Source: Ascidiaceihabitans sp023955215
GTDB taxonomy: Bacteria; Pseudomonadota; Alphaproteobacteria; Rhodobacterales; Rhodobacteraceae
Assembly (NCBI GenBank): GCA_943788345.1
Contig: CALSPX010000001.1
Location: 124,001-188,000, forward strand
DNA length: 64,000 nucleotides
Direction of reading: 5' to 3'
Shown here in pieces: positions 17,371-24,562 of this stretch. Made by a program: the position numbers and the translations under genes. The notes beneath the pieces are model-generated. The model saw only the letters and a program-made list of their open reading frames with translations. It was not told where the DNA came from and did not search any database. The first letter of the stretch is position 1, and each line of letters opens with the position of its first letter.

Positions 17371-19074
17371 ATGAAACATAAGTTTTTTATCACCATGATG
17401 CTAATGTTTGGATTTGTTGGTCCAGCGATGTCAGATACAGTTTCTTCTGCACAACGCATGTTAAATCAACTTGGTTACAATGCTGGTCCTGTTGATGGTT
17501 CTTACGGTGGTAAAACACGGACAGCACTTGAGAAGTTCTATGTTGATAATGGCTCGTCATATGACGGTAAACTTGATGTGAGTGAAGTTGCTGATTTGAG
17601 ATCGTCGATATCAGCCCGTGGCTTAAATAGTATTGCGAAAATAGCTGTCACTGATCAACATCGTTTCGATAATTTTCCAGGCATTGTAAATTTTCAAATG
17701 TCGGACGCTATGCGCAAGAGTTGGTTTGGCTATACGTGGTTGACTGCCTTTGACACTACTGATGATGGTAAAGATGATCTAATTTTTTACGCAGATTCAC
17801 CCTTTGCTAATGTAAAAGGCAATTCACCGAATGAAACTGGTAACCTAGTTGTTGCTCCATATATTGAAAAATGGAAAGATTGGGACTGGTTCGAAGGTAT
17901 TGAGTCACCTAAAACGACACTGAATGCACCGTTTCAAAAATATGCAGATATGAACGGTGATGGACGCCTAGATATGGTCGTTGCTAGTTCTTGGGTTGGT
18001 GCTAATGACATGAATGGAGGTGCATATGTACTCTTCAATCTAGGTAATGGCACATTTAAATCCAAACGTGTTAGTTCAAACGGTTTTACACATGCAATGG
18101 GTGTTGGTGATTTAGATAATGATGGTGATCAGGACATCATATACCATCACTTCTCCAGTAAAAATATTGTGTGTGAGATGAATAATGGGCGTGGGAAGTT
18201 TAAGCGTGTTAATTGTCTTAAAAGCCCTCGAGTAAAAAATAGTAATGAGGCTAAACATAGTCGGGGAGTTCAGCCAGTTTGGGGCTTTCGCGTAGCTGAC
18301 TTTGATAATGATGGAAGCACTGATGTCGCTGTCTTTGCACAAATTGGTGACAAATCTGTTGCTCGATGGTCGGATGGTATGCGCGATAACCAAATGAAGA
18401 ATCCAACAATTTTTTGGGGTGATAGTTCTGGTAAGTTTAAGTGGGACGATATTACTGAGTTGAATATGGAAAAGTGGTCTACTGCTGCAAAAGCAAAGGG
18501 GGACTATTATTTCCAGGATACCTACGCTGGAGCTACTGTAGATTTTCAAAACGATGGCGACGTAGACATCGTTGCGATCGCTATTGGTGGTCACTTTGTG
18601 GGGGGGGCAATTGTAGCTTTTGAAAATCAGGGTAATCGTGAATTTAGCGCAAAAGAAATCTTTCGGACTAAGTATACAAAAGACGATTCAAAGCGGTTTC
18701 GCAAAATGCAAGACTCGTTAGATAAAATTAGAAATCATCCTGATTATACTTGGATATCAGAGGGCATCGTATGGAACCAAACATGTGGTAATCCAATGTT
18801 CAAAGATTTGAACGGTGATGGAAATTTAGATTTCTTCTGCGGTGGCTCTGTTCGCGAAATGTCTAATTCTGAAGTGACTGATCGTTGGGAAAACCATCAG
18901 AAAGCCAATCAGCGTTACGCGCCTTTACAAAACCCAAGTGATTGGGATCCAAGCTGGAGTACTAATCACGTTTATTCAATTCTTGATAAGGATTTGAATG
19001 TCATTGATGCGGGCAAAGTTCTCGATCCCAGCTTCAAAGTTAAAGGTTATAAAATGGATTTGATTGGCTTTTAA
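17371..19074 (+). CDS. exported FG-GAP/VCBS-repeat protein with N-terminal peptidoglycan-binding domain
   Basis: A 567-residue protein. The Sec signal peptide is cleaved near AMS-DTV (about 21). A peptidoglycan-binding-1 domain at about 26-58 follows (AQRMLNQLGYNAGPVDGSYG). Several calcium-loop FG-GAP/VCBS repeats then fill the protein, with signatures DTTDDGKDDL, DMNGDGRLDM, DLDNDGDQDI, DFDNDGSTDV, DFQNDGDVDI and DLNGDGNLDF, as in integrin-like beta-propellers. The ATG at 17371 is chosen because AGGA precedes it and the signal peptide begins there; the upstream extension to 17299 is not credible. Probably a wall-associated periplasmic or surface protein. Ligand and role are unknown. Confidence 0.85.
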   Translation: MKHKFFITMMLMFGFVGPAMSDTVSSAQRMLNQLGYNAGPVDGSYGGKTRTALEKFYVDNGSSYDGKLDVSEVADLRSSISARGLNSIAKIAVTDQHRFDNFPGIVNFQMSDAMRKSWFGYTWLTAFDTTDDGKDDLIFYADSPFANVKGNSPNETGNLVVAPYIEKWKDWDWFEGIESPKTTLNAPFQKYADMNGDGRLDMVVASSWVGANDMNGGAYVLFNLGNGTFKSKRVSSNGFTHAMGVGDLDNDGDQDIIYHHFSSKNIVCEMNNGRGKFKRVNCLKSPRVKNSNEAKHSRGVQPVWGFRVADFDNDGSTDVAVFAQIGDKSVARWSDGMRDNQMKNPTIFWGDSSGKFKWDDITELNMEKWSTAAKAKGDYYFQDTYAGATVDFQNDGDVDIVAIAIGGHFVGGAIVAFENQGNREFSAKEIFRTKYTKDDSKRFRKMQDSLDKIRNHPDYTWISEGIVWNQTCGNPMFKDLNGDGNLDFFCGGSVREMSNSEVTDRWENHQKANQRYAPLQNPSDWDPSWSTNHVYSILDKDLNVIDAGKVLDPSFKVKGYKMDLIGF

Positions 19075-19209
19075 CAAAAATTACGGGTTTGTGTATAGAA
19101 ATTGCTTGGACGCCAGCACTCACACTTATCTCTCTACTTTCTCATCTACCTGATTTCATTGATGATACTGGTAGGAGTGCAGGAATCAATGAGAAAACTG
19201 TCCACGGAC

Positions 19210-19229
19210 TGTGTATGAATTGTGTATGA
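19210..19229. repeat. paired TGTGTATGA direct repeats near right island end
   Basis: TGTGTATGA at 19210-19218 and 19221-19229, 11 bases apart, about 52 bases inside the right attachment repeat. They have the same orientation as the pair at 16076-16096. Confidence 0.5.
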
Positions 19230-19280
19230 GATTTTTCGTGTGTTTTTGGAGTAATTAATCATTTAAGTGATTGATTTTAT

Positions 19281-19322
19281 TGGAGGCGAGTACGAGAATC
19301 GAACTCGTGTACACGGATTTGC
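19281..19322. repeat. right attachment repeat within tRNA-Cys
   Basis: Direct 42 bp duplicate of 15975-16016. It spans the tRNA from the anticodon loop through the T arm and acceptor stem to CCA, so the tRNA stays intact after integration. Confidence 0.85.
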
Positions 19323-19354
19323 AATCCGCTGCATAACCACTCTACCAACTCGCC
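19281..19354 (-). tRNA. tRNA-Cys (GCA)
   Basis: On the reverse strand, the acceptor stem GGCGAGT pairs with ACTCGCC and is followed by U and an encoded CCA. The anticodon stem GCGGA/TCCGT encloses loop TTGCAAA with anticodon GCA. The T arm is CGAGT-TCGATTC-, with the usual GTTCGATTC core, and the D arm is GTAGAGTGGTTAT. The gene spans 71 bases without CCA. Its 3' half is the right attachment repeat of the adjacent island. Confidence 0.95.
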
Positions 19355-19499
19355 GCCAAGGTAGTGTGAGAGGGATTAGCTCAATTGATTTGCGCCTGCA
19401 AGGCCTCCTCTGTTCAATTTGCATCAAGCTAACATTGCCGCGCCTCATTAGATGTGGCACATCAGGACTCAAATAGAAATTTACGAACGAGTTCAGCAG

Positions 19500-20153
19500 A
19501 TGACAGACTTTGCGATGCGCCGCACAATGATGGTCGACACACAGGTTCGCCCTTCAGATGTGACTAAATTTCCAATCATCGATGCGATGTTATCGGTTGC
19601 ACGTGAGGACTTTGTCCCTACAGCCCAACGAGAAGCCGCATACATGGGGGAAAACTTGCCTTTGGGCGGTGCCCGTGTGGTTTTGGAGCCGCGTACCTTG
19701 GCTAAGATGCTGGACGCTTTGAACATCCAAAACAACGAGTTGGTTTTGGATATCGGTACTGGATTCGGGTATTCATCGGCTGTTGTGGCACATATGGCGG
19801 AAGCGGTTGTCGCTGTCGAAGAAGACGAAGTGATGGTGGCAGAGGGCCAAGAAGCGCTAAGCGCGGCCGGCATGGACAATGTGATTCTTCATACAGATTC
19901 GCTGTCGGCAGGCGCGGCACAGCATGGCCCGTATGATGTTATCTTAATCCAAGGCGGCGTTGAAGAAATTCCCGCGGTCGTGTTGGGCCAATTGAAAGAA
20001 GGTGGCCGCATAGCGGGTATCTTCATGTCTGGAGCTCTTGGTGAGGTTCGCCTTGGTCATAAGATTGATGGCAAGATGAACTGGCGCATGTCTTTTAACG
20101 CGGGCGCCCCAGTATTAGATGGCTTTGCGAAGGCAAACGGCTTCAACCTGTAA
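19500..20153 (+). CDS. protein-L-isoaspartate O-methyltransferase family protein
   Basis: A 217-residue class I SAM-dependent methyltransferase with motif I LDIGTGFGYSSA near 83-94 and the Pcm-type N-terminus (RRTMMVDTQVRPSDVT, REDFVPTAQREAAYM). Genuine Pcm repairs isoaspartyl residues. Rhodobacterales members of this group are shorter and more divergent, so the repair activity is not certain. The ATG at 19500 matches the family start; an upstream ATG at 19452 would add 16 residues close to the tRNA. Confidence 0.8.
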   Translation: MTDFAMRRTMMVDTQVRPSDVTKFPIIDAMLSVAREDFVPTAQREAAYMGENLPLGGARVVLEPRTLAKMLDALNIQNNELVLDIGTGFGYSSAVVAHMAEAVVAVEEDEVMVAEGQEALSAAGMDNVILHTDSLSAGAAQHGPYDVILIQGGVEEIPAVVLGQLKEGGRIAGIFMSGALGEVRLGHKIDGKMNWRMSFNAGAPVLDGFAKANGFNL

Positions 20154-20258
20154 GCCTTCGTTTTTACGGCTGAATTTAATCTAGTTCCTACTTTAGTGGG
20201 CTGTTGTCCGAATCTCTGACCCGATGTATTGTCGGGTTAGGCAAGAGTGGTATAAAAA

Positions 20259-21143
20259 ATGTCAGACCCAGTAACGAATGTAGAAGTCGAAGACGTATTG
20301 TCTTCTATCCGCCGATTGGTTTCGGACGATTACCGTCCGTCTATGAAAACGGCGACACCAGTAACGCTATCTCCGGATCGCCTGGTTTTAACGCCTGCTT
20401 TGCGTGTTGAAGACGATCAAGACGAAGATGAAGCTGTGGTAGAACCGACAATCCAAGCATGGTCTGAATTTGGCGTGGGTCCTGAGGATCAGGATGCGAA
20501 TTTAGTCGACAGATCTGAAAATGATAGTGACGCTACATCCGATGTGTATGAACCAGATCACGCGGAAGCCGTTCAAGATCATGATGAGCAAACGCAAGAA
20601 GAAACGCATGAAGTGTCAGAGGCACCCGCAGCAGAGCCATTTGTACTAGAAGCTGTTGTTGAGCATTCTGAACCCGAGATGGACGCCCCTTTTGTAGAGG
20701 TGGCCGAGGAAGACACACCTGATCATGAGGCCGAAGCTGCGTTTTTCGCAGACCAGTCCGAATCTTTGACGTCAAAAATTGCCGCTCTTGAGGCCGTTAT
20801 TGGCAAGACTGACGACCAATGGGAGCCAGACGACACCGGCAGCAGCGATTATTCGGGAACAGAGGCGCCATCCATGAAATGGGATGACGTTGGATTCGAT
20901 AGTGATGCGCATAACGCTGAGGGTGACAACGCGGAAACTGTTGAGGTTGATGTTGAACCGCAGCAAGCTGCATTTTCTCAATCTGCAGATGAGCTTTTGG
21001 ATGAGGACGCTTTGCGCGATATCGTGAGCGAAATCGTACGTGAAGAATTGCAGGGCGCTTTGGGCGAACGCATCACGCGCAATGTTCGTAAGTTGGTACG
21101 CCGTGAAATCCACCGTGCCCTTGCAGCGCAAGAACTCGAATAA
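20259..21143 (+). CDS. acidic PopZ-like (DUF2497-type) protein
   Basis: A 294-residue, strongly acidic protein. The N-terminus VEDVLSSIRRLVSDD resembles the PopZ/DUF2497 start (EEILASIRRII.D). A long low-complexity acidic middle (Asp/Glu/Ala) follows. A conserved helical C-terminus ends it, LRDIVSEIVREEL then NVRKLVRREIHRAL. PopZ-type proteins form polar condensates that anchor chromosome and signalling proteins. The architecture fits, but the identity is inferred from short motifs. A hairpin ACCCGA/TCGGGT lies just upstream at about 20219-20237. Confidence 0.6.
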   Translation: MSDPVTNVEVEDVLSSIRRLVSDDYRPSMKTATPVTLSPDRLVLTPALRVEDDQDEDEAVVEPTIQAWSEFGVGPEDQDANLVDRSENDSDATSDVYEPDHAEAVQDHDEQTQEETHEVSEAPAAEPFVLEAVVEHSEPEMDAPFVEVAEEDTPDHEAEAAFFADQSESLTSKIAALEAVIGKTDDQWEPDDTGSSDYSGTEAPSMKWDDVGFDSDAHNAEGDNAETVEVDVEPQQAAFSQSADELLDEDALRDIVSEIVREELQGALGERITRNVRKLVRREIHRALAAQELE

Positions 21144-21210
21144 ACTTTTTAAAATCAGATGGACTTTGCCGATTTTGACTGCCTAAGCTAGGCAATCATT
21201 GGGGAAAGTC

Positions 21211-21786
21211 ATGAATACACCAGCACATTTATTGATTGGCGCAGCTGTCTTTGGACGGCCCGCTACCTCGCGCATTCTAGGCTCTGCTTTGATCGGAGCG
21301 ATGCTGCCCGATCTATCGTTGTATCTGATGGCCGGTGTTTCATTGATTTTGTTGAAAATCCCACCTGAGACCGTTTTTGGTGAGCTGTATTTTTCAGATG
21401 CCTGGCAGATGGTTTTCGCGATCGATAACTCGTTCCTTATTTGGCTGGGGCTTTTGGCGCTGGCTATTTGGCGGCGCAGCCAATGGGCAATTGCACTTAC
21501 GGGTGCCGCACTACTGCATTTGGCGTTCGATTTTCCACTGCATCACGATGATGGTCGTGCCCATTTTTGGCCAGCTTCGTGGTGGGTGTTCGAAAGCCCC
21601 TTGAGCTACTGGGACATAGACCATGGGGCACGGTGGGTTGCGCCAATTGAAGGTGTGCTGGCCTTCGCTGCATTTGTGGCGTTGTGGCTGCGCAAAGCAC
21701 CTTGGTGGGTGATTGGTTTGTGTATTCCGATGGTGCTGGCCGAATTGTGGATCGTACGTCAGTGGCTGTTCATCTTTCAGCAATGA
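21211..21786 (+). CDS. integral membrane protein, YdjM-like metal-dependent hydrolase family
   Basis: A 191-residue protein beginning MNTPAHLLIGAAVFGRP. It has hydrophobic helices and a His/Asp-rich loop (LLHLAFDFPLHHDDGRAHFWP) typical of a family of membrane-bound putative metal-dependent hydrolases, sometimes mislabelled as CobQ in Rhodobacterales. GGGGAAAG precedes the ATG at 21211. No pathway context is evident. It converges on the next gene across a strong bidirectional terminator. Confidence 0.65.
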   Translation: MNTPAHLLIGAAVFGRPATSRILGSALIGAMLPDLSLYLMAGVSLILLKIPPETVFGELYFSDAWQMVFAIDNSFLIWLGLLALAIWRRSQWAIALTGAALLHLAFDFPLHHDDGRAHFWPASWWVFESPLSYWDIDHGARWVAPIEGVLAFAAFVALWLRKAPWWVIGLCIPMVLAELWIVRQWLFIFQQ

Positions 21787-21816
21787 ACAATCGGCAAAAT
21801 TCTGGTCCTACAAATG

Positions 21817-21847
21817 AAAAACGCGCCCGAACAGAGGACGCGTTTTT
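21817..21847. terminator. bidirectional rho-independent terminator
   Basis: AAAAACGCG (21817-21825) pairs with CGCGTTTTT (21839-21847), giving an A-rich and T-rich tract on both sides, between two convergent genes. Confidence 0.8.
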
Positions 21848-21878
21848 CAAGATCGATCATGGCAGTTAGATCAAATTA

Positions 21879-22199
21879 TTATGCCGCTTCAGCCTGTTGG
21901 GCTGCGTTGCGACGTTCGCTTTCTTCGCGTGACAGGGCAACGGAAGTCCGTACACCTTTGCCAACAAAGTCCATAAGACCAGTTACAACCCGTTCGTTCG
22001 GGTCAATACCTGCGCAGCTAAGCACTTCGCGACCATCGCGAGAGCGTGCCCAACGAGCGATTTGTTCTGGACCATTGCCATACTTCTTGTCGTCAGCAAT
22101 TGCGTCGTCCAGTGCAGCCAGTACGACAGCTGCGAATAGTTTGCGTGCACGATTACCTTGTTCGTTATTAAAGGCAGTGCCGTCAACGAAGTCTTTCAT
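21879..22199 (-). CDS. conserved small hypothetical protein
   Basis: A 106-residue soluble protein (KDFVDGTAFNNEQGNRARKL, then VVLAALDDAIADDKKYGNG and SCAGIDPNERVVTGL). I recall this as a small protein conserved in Rhodobacterales, possibly DUF6280, without known function. GAAAGGACG precedes the ATG at 22199. An ATG 15 bases upstream is possible but poorly spaced. Confidence 0.7.
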   Translation of the reverse strand: MKDFVDGTAFNNEQGNRARKLFAAVVLAALDDAIADDKKYGNGPEQIARWARSRDGREVLSCAGIDPNERVVTGLMDFVGKGVRTSVALSREESERRNAAQQAEAA

Positions 22200-22419
22200 C
22201 CGTCGTCCTTTCAATTATTCTTGCTCTTGTCTTCTTGGCGTGAGGCCTCTTATGACCTAATTGACTCGATTCGGGTAGGCTTATTTTGCATAGCTCCCAT
22301 GCAAATTGTGCATACCTCTTGCTGAGCTCTCCGACATATCGTTGTCTTGCAGTGGACCAGCCAACTAGATATAGGGACGAACAACTTTCCATCAACCTTT
22401 TGACGTGGTTTTGACACAT

Positions 22420-22983
22420 ATGCCTAAAATTAACGGAAACGAAATTCGCCCAGGAAATGTACTGGAACACAACGATAGCCTTTGGGCTGCGGTCAAAGTG
22501 GACCACGTAAAACCCGGAAAAGGTGGCGCATTTGCACAGGTCGAACTGCGCAATCTTCGCAACGGTTCGAAGTTGAACGAGCGCTTTCGCAGCGCCGACA
22601 AAGTCGAGAAAGTGCGCCTTGAGCAAAAGGACCAACAGTTCTTGTTTGAAGACGATGGTCTTTTGACAGTGATGGACATGGAAACCTACGAACAGGTTCA
22701 ATTGCCAGCGGAATTGCTAGGTGAGACCCGTCCGTTCCTGCAAGATGGTATGACCATCGTTGTTGAGTTCCACGATACCGAAGCTTTGAACGCACGTTTG
22801 CCGCAAAAGGTAATCTGCAAAATCGCGGAAACGGAGCCAGTTGTTAAAGGTCAGACAGCCGCGAATTCGTTCAAACCAGCTATTCTTGAAAATGGCGTAA
22901 AAGTTATGGTGCCACCGTTTGTTGGCCCAGACGAAGACATCGTCGTGAACACAGACACGATGGAATATTCCGAACGCGCCTAA
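22420..22983 (+). CDS. efp: elongation factor P
   Basis: A 187-residue EF-P with the three-domain beta-barrel layout. Modifiable lysine K34 lies in the KPGKGGAF loop, and the C-terminus has the family VNTDT.EYSERA ending. EF-P enters the ribosomal E site and relieves stalling at polyproline stretches. ATG 22420 is preferred to the upstream frame start. Transcribed alone, followed by a strong terminator. Confidence 0.96.
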   Translation: MPKINGNEIRPGNVLEHNDSLWAAVKVDHVKPGKGGAFAQVELRNLRNGSKLNERFRSADKVEKVRLEQKDQQFLFEDDGLLTVMDMETYEQVQLPAELLGETRPFLQDGMTIVVEFHDTEALNARLPQKVICKIAETEPVVKGQTAANSFKPAILENGVKVMVPPFVGPDEDIVVNTDTMEYSERA

Positions 22984-23011
22984 TTGGCCTGATCGTTATC
23001 CTTGAAATTCA

Positions 23012-23043
23012 AAAGACCCTTCTTTTTCAGGAGGGTCTTTTTC
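23012..23043. terminator. rho-independent terminator after efp
   Basis: AAAGACCCT (23012-23020) pairs with AGGGTCTTT (23032-23040), followed by TT. The A-rich left arm allows it to serve the convergent ygfZ-like gene as well. Confidence 0.85.
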
Positions 23044-23064
23044 GTTTGGGGGAGGGAAGATGGT

Positions 23065-23820
23065 CTACTTTTGACCGTCCCACGTGACTGTAGCGTCACC
23101 AGCCTGCATTGGCCCTGTTGCGCGATCAAAGCGCAGGTAGGCAATGGCGACATCGCCTGCGCGGCTTAGTAATGTGCCTGCAGCCTTGTCATTCGCGCTA
23201 ATGGGCGTGCCATTTTCAGCAGCGCCCGTTATTTTGACCTGCGCCAAACCTTTGCGCAGTTCCGTTTTGTGTTTCATCCGCGCGGTCACTTCTTGGCCTA
23301 CATAACAGCCTTTGCGAAAATCAACGCCGTTGAGACGCTCAAAACCTGCTTCAAGGATGAATGTATCAGGTGTGAGGTCTATCCCACTGGCCGGAACGGT
23401 ATGTTGGACCTGAAGGGCGCTCCAGTCGAAATCTGTGTCGGATGCCTCATCACTTCGATAGGCGCGCCATCCCAGATCAGACGTGCGCGGGTCGATGTAG
23501 CCGTCCTTAGGAAGGTCAGATAGACCGCGGTGTAGGTGGAGATCTGTCAGGGAAATTTGTACGTCGGCGCGTAGTTTGTACATCGTCAATCGCTGCACCA
23601 ATGTATCTGTTTGGGTCGCATCCGTGTCCATCAGGATATCGTCGCCACCAGCCAACAGAAAGAAGTCGGCCAGATATTTGCCTTGAGGGGTGAGAATGGC
23701 GGCATAGACCAAACCATTGTCCACTTTACCAACATCATTTGTGATCAACCCTTGCAAGAAATCGCGCGTGTCTTTTCCGCTTAGGCGTAAAATGCGGCGT
23801 GTAGATGCAGTGGGGGTCAT
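23065..23820 (-). CDS. ygfZ: folate-binding YgfZ-family protein
   Basis: A 251-residue protein of the tetrahydrofolate-binding aminomethyltransferase-like fold. It carries the YgfZ signature KGCYVGQE in VDFRKGCYVGQEVTARM and the N-terminal DFLQGLITNDV segment. YgfZ/IBA57 proteins help maturation or repair of certain Fe-S enzymes using folate. The Fe-S enzyme MiaB lies elsewhere in the window, a known beneficiary of this family. ATG 23820 has AGAGGAA upstream; a longer frame to 23859 lacks support. Confidence 0.88.
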   Translation of the reverse strand: MTPTASTRRILRLSGKDTRDFLQGLITNDVGKVDNGLVYAAILTPQGKYLADFFLLAGGDDILMDTDATQTDTLVQRLTMYKLRADVQISLTDLHLHRGLSDLPKDGYIDPRTSDLGWRAYRSDEASDTDFDWSALQVQHTVPASGIDLTPDTFILEAGFERLNGVDFRKGCYVGQEVTARMKHKTELRKGLAQVKITGAAENGTPISANDKAAGTLLSRAGDVAIAYLRFDRATGPMQAGDATVTWDGQK

Positions 23821-23887
23821 TCGTTGGTTCCTCTTGAGGTTATAAGTGTCATATAGCACCTTGTTGTGACTTCAAAAGGGCTGAGAC

Positions 23888-24562
23888 ATGCGTGCACCGA
23901 TTTCTGTTATAGTGCCAACACTGAATGCGGGCATTGGGCTGCATCATACCCTGTCTTGTTTGATGGAAGCCTTGGACGCTGAATTGATCCGTGAGGTGAT
24001 TGTCTCTGACGCGGGATCAACGGATCAGACCCTTGAGATTGCCAAAGATTGGGGAGCCGAAGTTGTTAGCGGCGCGCCTTCGCGTGGTGGGCAACTACAG
24101 CGGGGATGCGGCGCGGCCAAAGGCGAATGGTTACTGGTATTACATGCGGACACTGTTTTGAGTGAAGGTTGGGTCAATGCCGCGGCCCAGCACCTACAAA
24201 CAGACGATGCTGGTTGGTTCAGCCTACAGTTTGATGGTGGTGGCGTTAAAGGGAAGCTTGTTGCGTTCTGGGCGAATTTGCGCAGCCGCTTGGGGCTTCC
24301 ATACGGTGATCAAGGTTTGCTTGTATCGCGCACACTATATGATGTTGTTGGCGGTTACCGAGACATTCCATTGATGGAGGATGTCGCGTTGGCGCGAGCC
24401 CTGAAAGGTAGGTTGCACCGTATCGATGCCACCGCGACAACAAGCGCGGTGAAGTACCAGAAACAAGGTTGGCTTAAACGCGGTGGCCGTAACCTAATCA
24501 CATTACTGCAGTATTTTGCAGGTGCTGACCCTGAAGCCTTGGCTGAGCGCTATCGTCGTTAG
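23888..24562 (+). CDS. family 2 glycosyltransferase (TIGR04283-like)
   Basis: A 224-residue GT-A glycosyltransferase with nucleotide-sugar motifs VIVPTLN, VSDAGSTDQT and HADT (DxD-equivalent), and the C-terminal GGYRDIPLMEDVAL typical of the TIGR04283 group. That group is often linked to arsenosugar or selenium-associated clusters, none of which is seen here. It is convergent with the ABC exporter (4-base overlap). The acceptor is unknown. Confidence 0.8.
   Translation: MRAPISVIVPTLNAGIGLHHTLSCLMEALDAELIREVIVSDAGSTDQTLEIAKDWGAEVVSGAPSRGGQLQRGCGAAKGEWLLVLHADTVLSEGWVNAAAQHLQTDDAGWFSLQFDGGGVKGKLVAFWANLRSRLGLPYGDQGLLVSRTLYDVVGGYRDIPLMEDVALARALKGRLHRIDATATTSAVKYQKQGWLKRGGRNLITLLQYFAGADPEALAERYRR

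Larger units (their letters stand above)
15975..19322. mobile_element. 3.3 kb integrase-less genomic island inserted in tRNA-Cys
   Basis: The 42 bp at 15975-16016 exactly repeat 19281-19322, the 3' half of the tRNA-Cys gene from anticodon loop to CCA, in direct orientation. This is the footprint of tyrosine-recombinase integration into a tRNA 3' end: the intact tRNA is on one side and the displaced 3' half on the other. The interior is visibly AT-rich compared with both flanks. Paired TGTGTATGA repeats lie 52-60 bases inside each end. Three genes are carried (16297-16602, 16582-17163, 17371-19074). No integrase, excisionase or replication gene is recognised, so movement would need a trans-acting enzyme or the element is decayed. 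Confidence 0.8.

Noticed and set aside
18112..18594. Reverse-strand 160-residue frame in the island
   Set aside because: It mirrors the FG-GAP gene, whose repeats are unmistakable; low-complexity and without a start context.
15975..19322. Prophage
   Set aside because: No structural, replication, lysis or integrase gene is present in the 3.3 kb.
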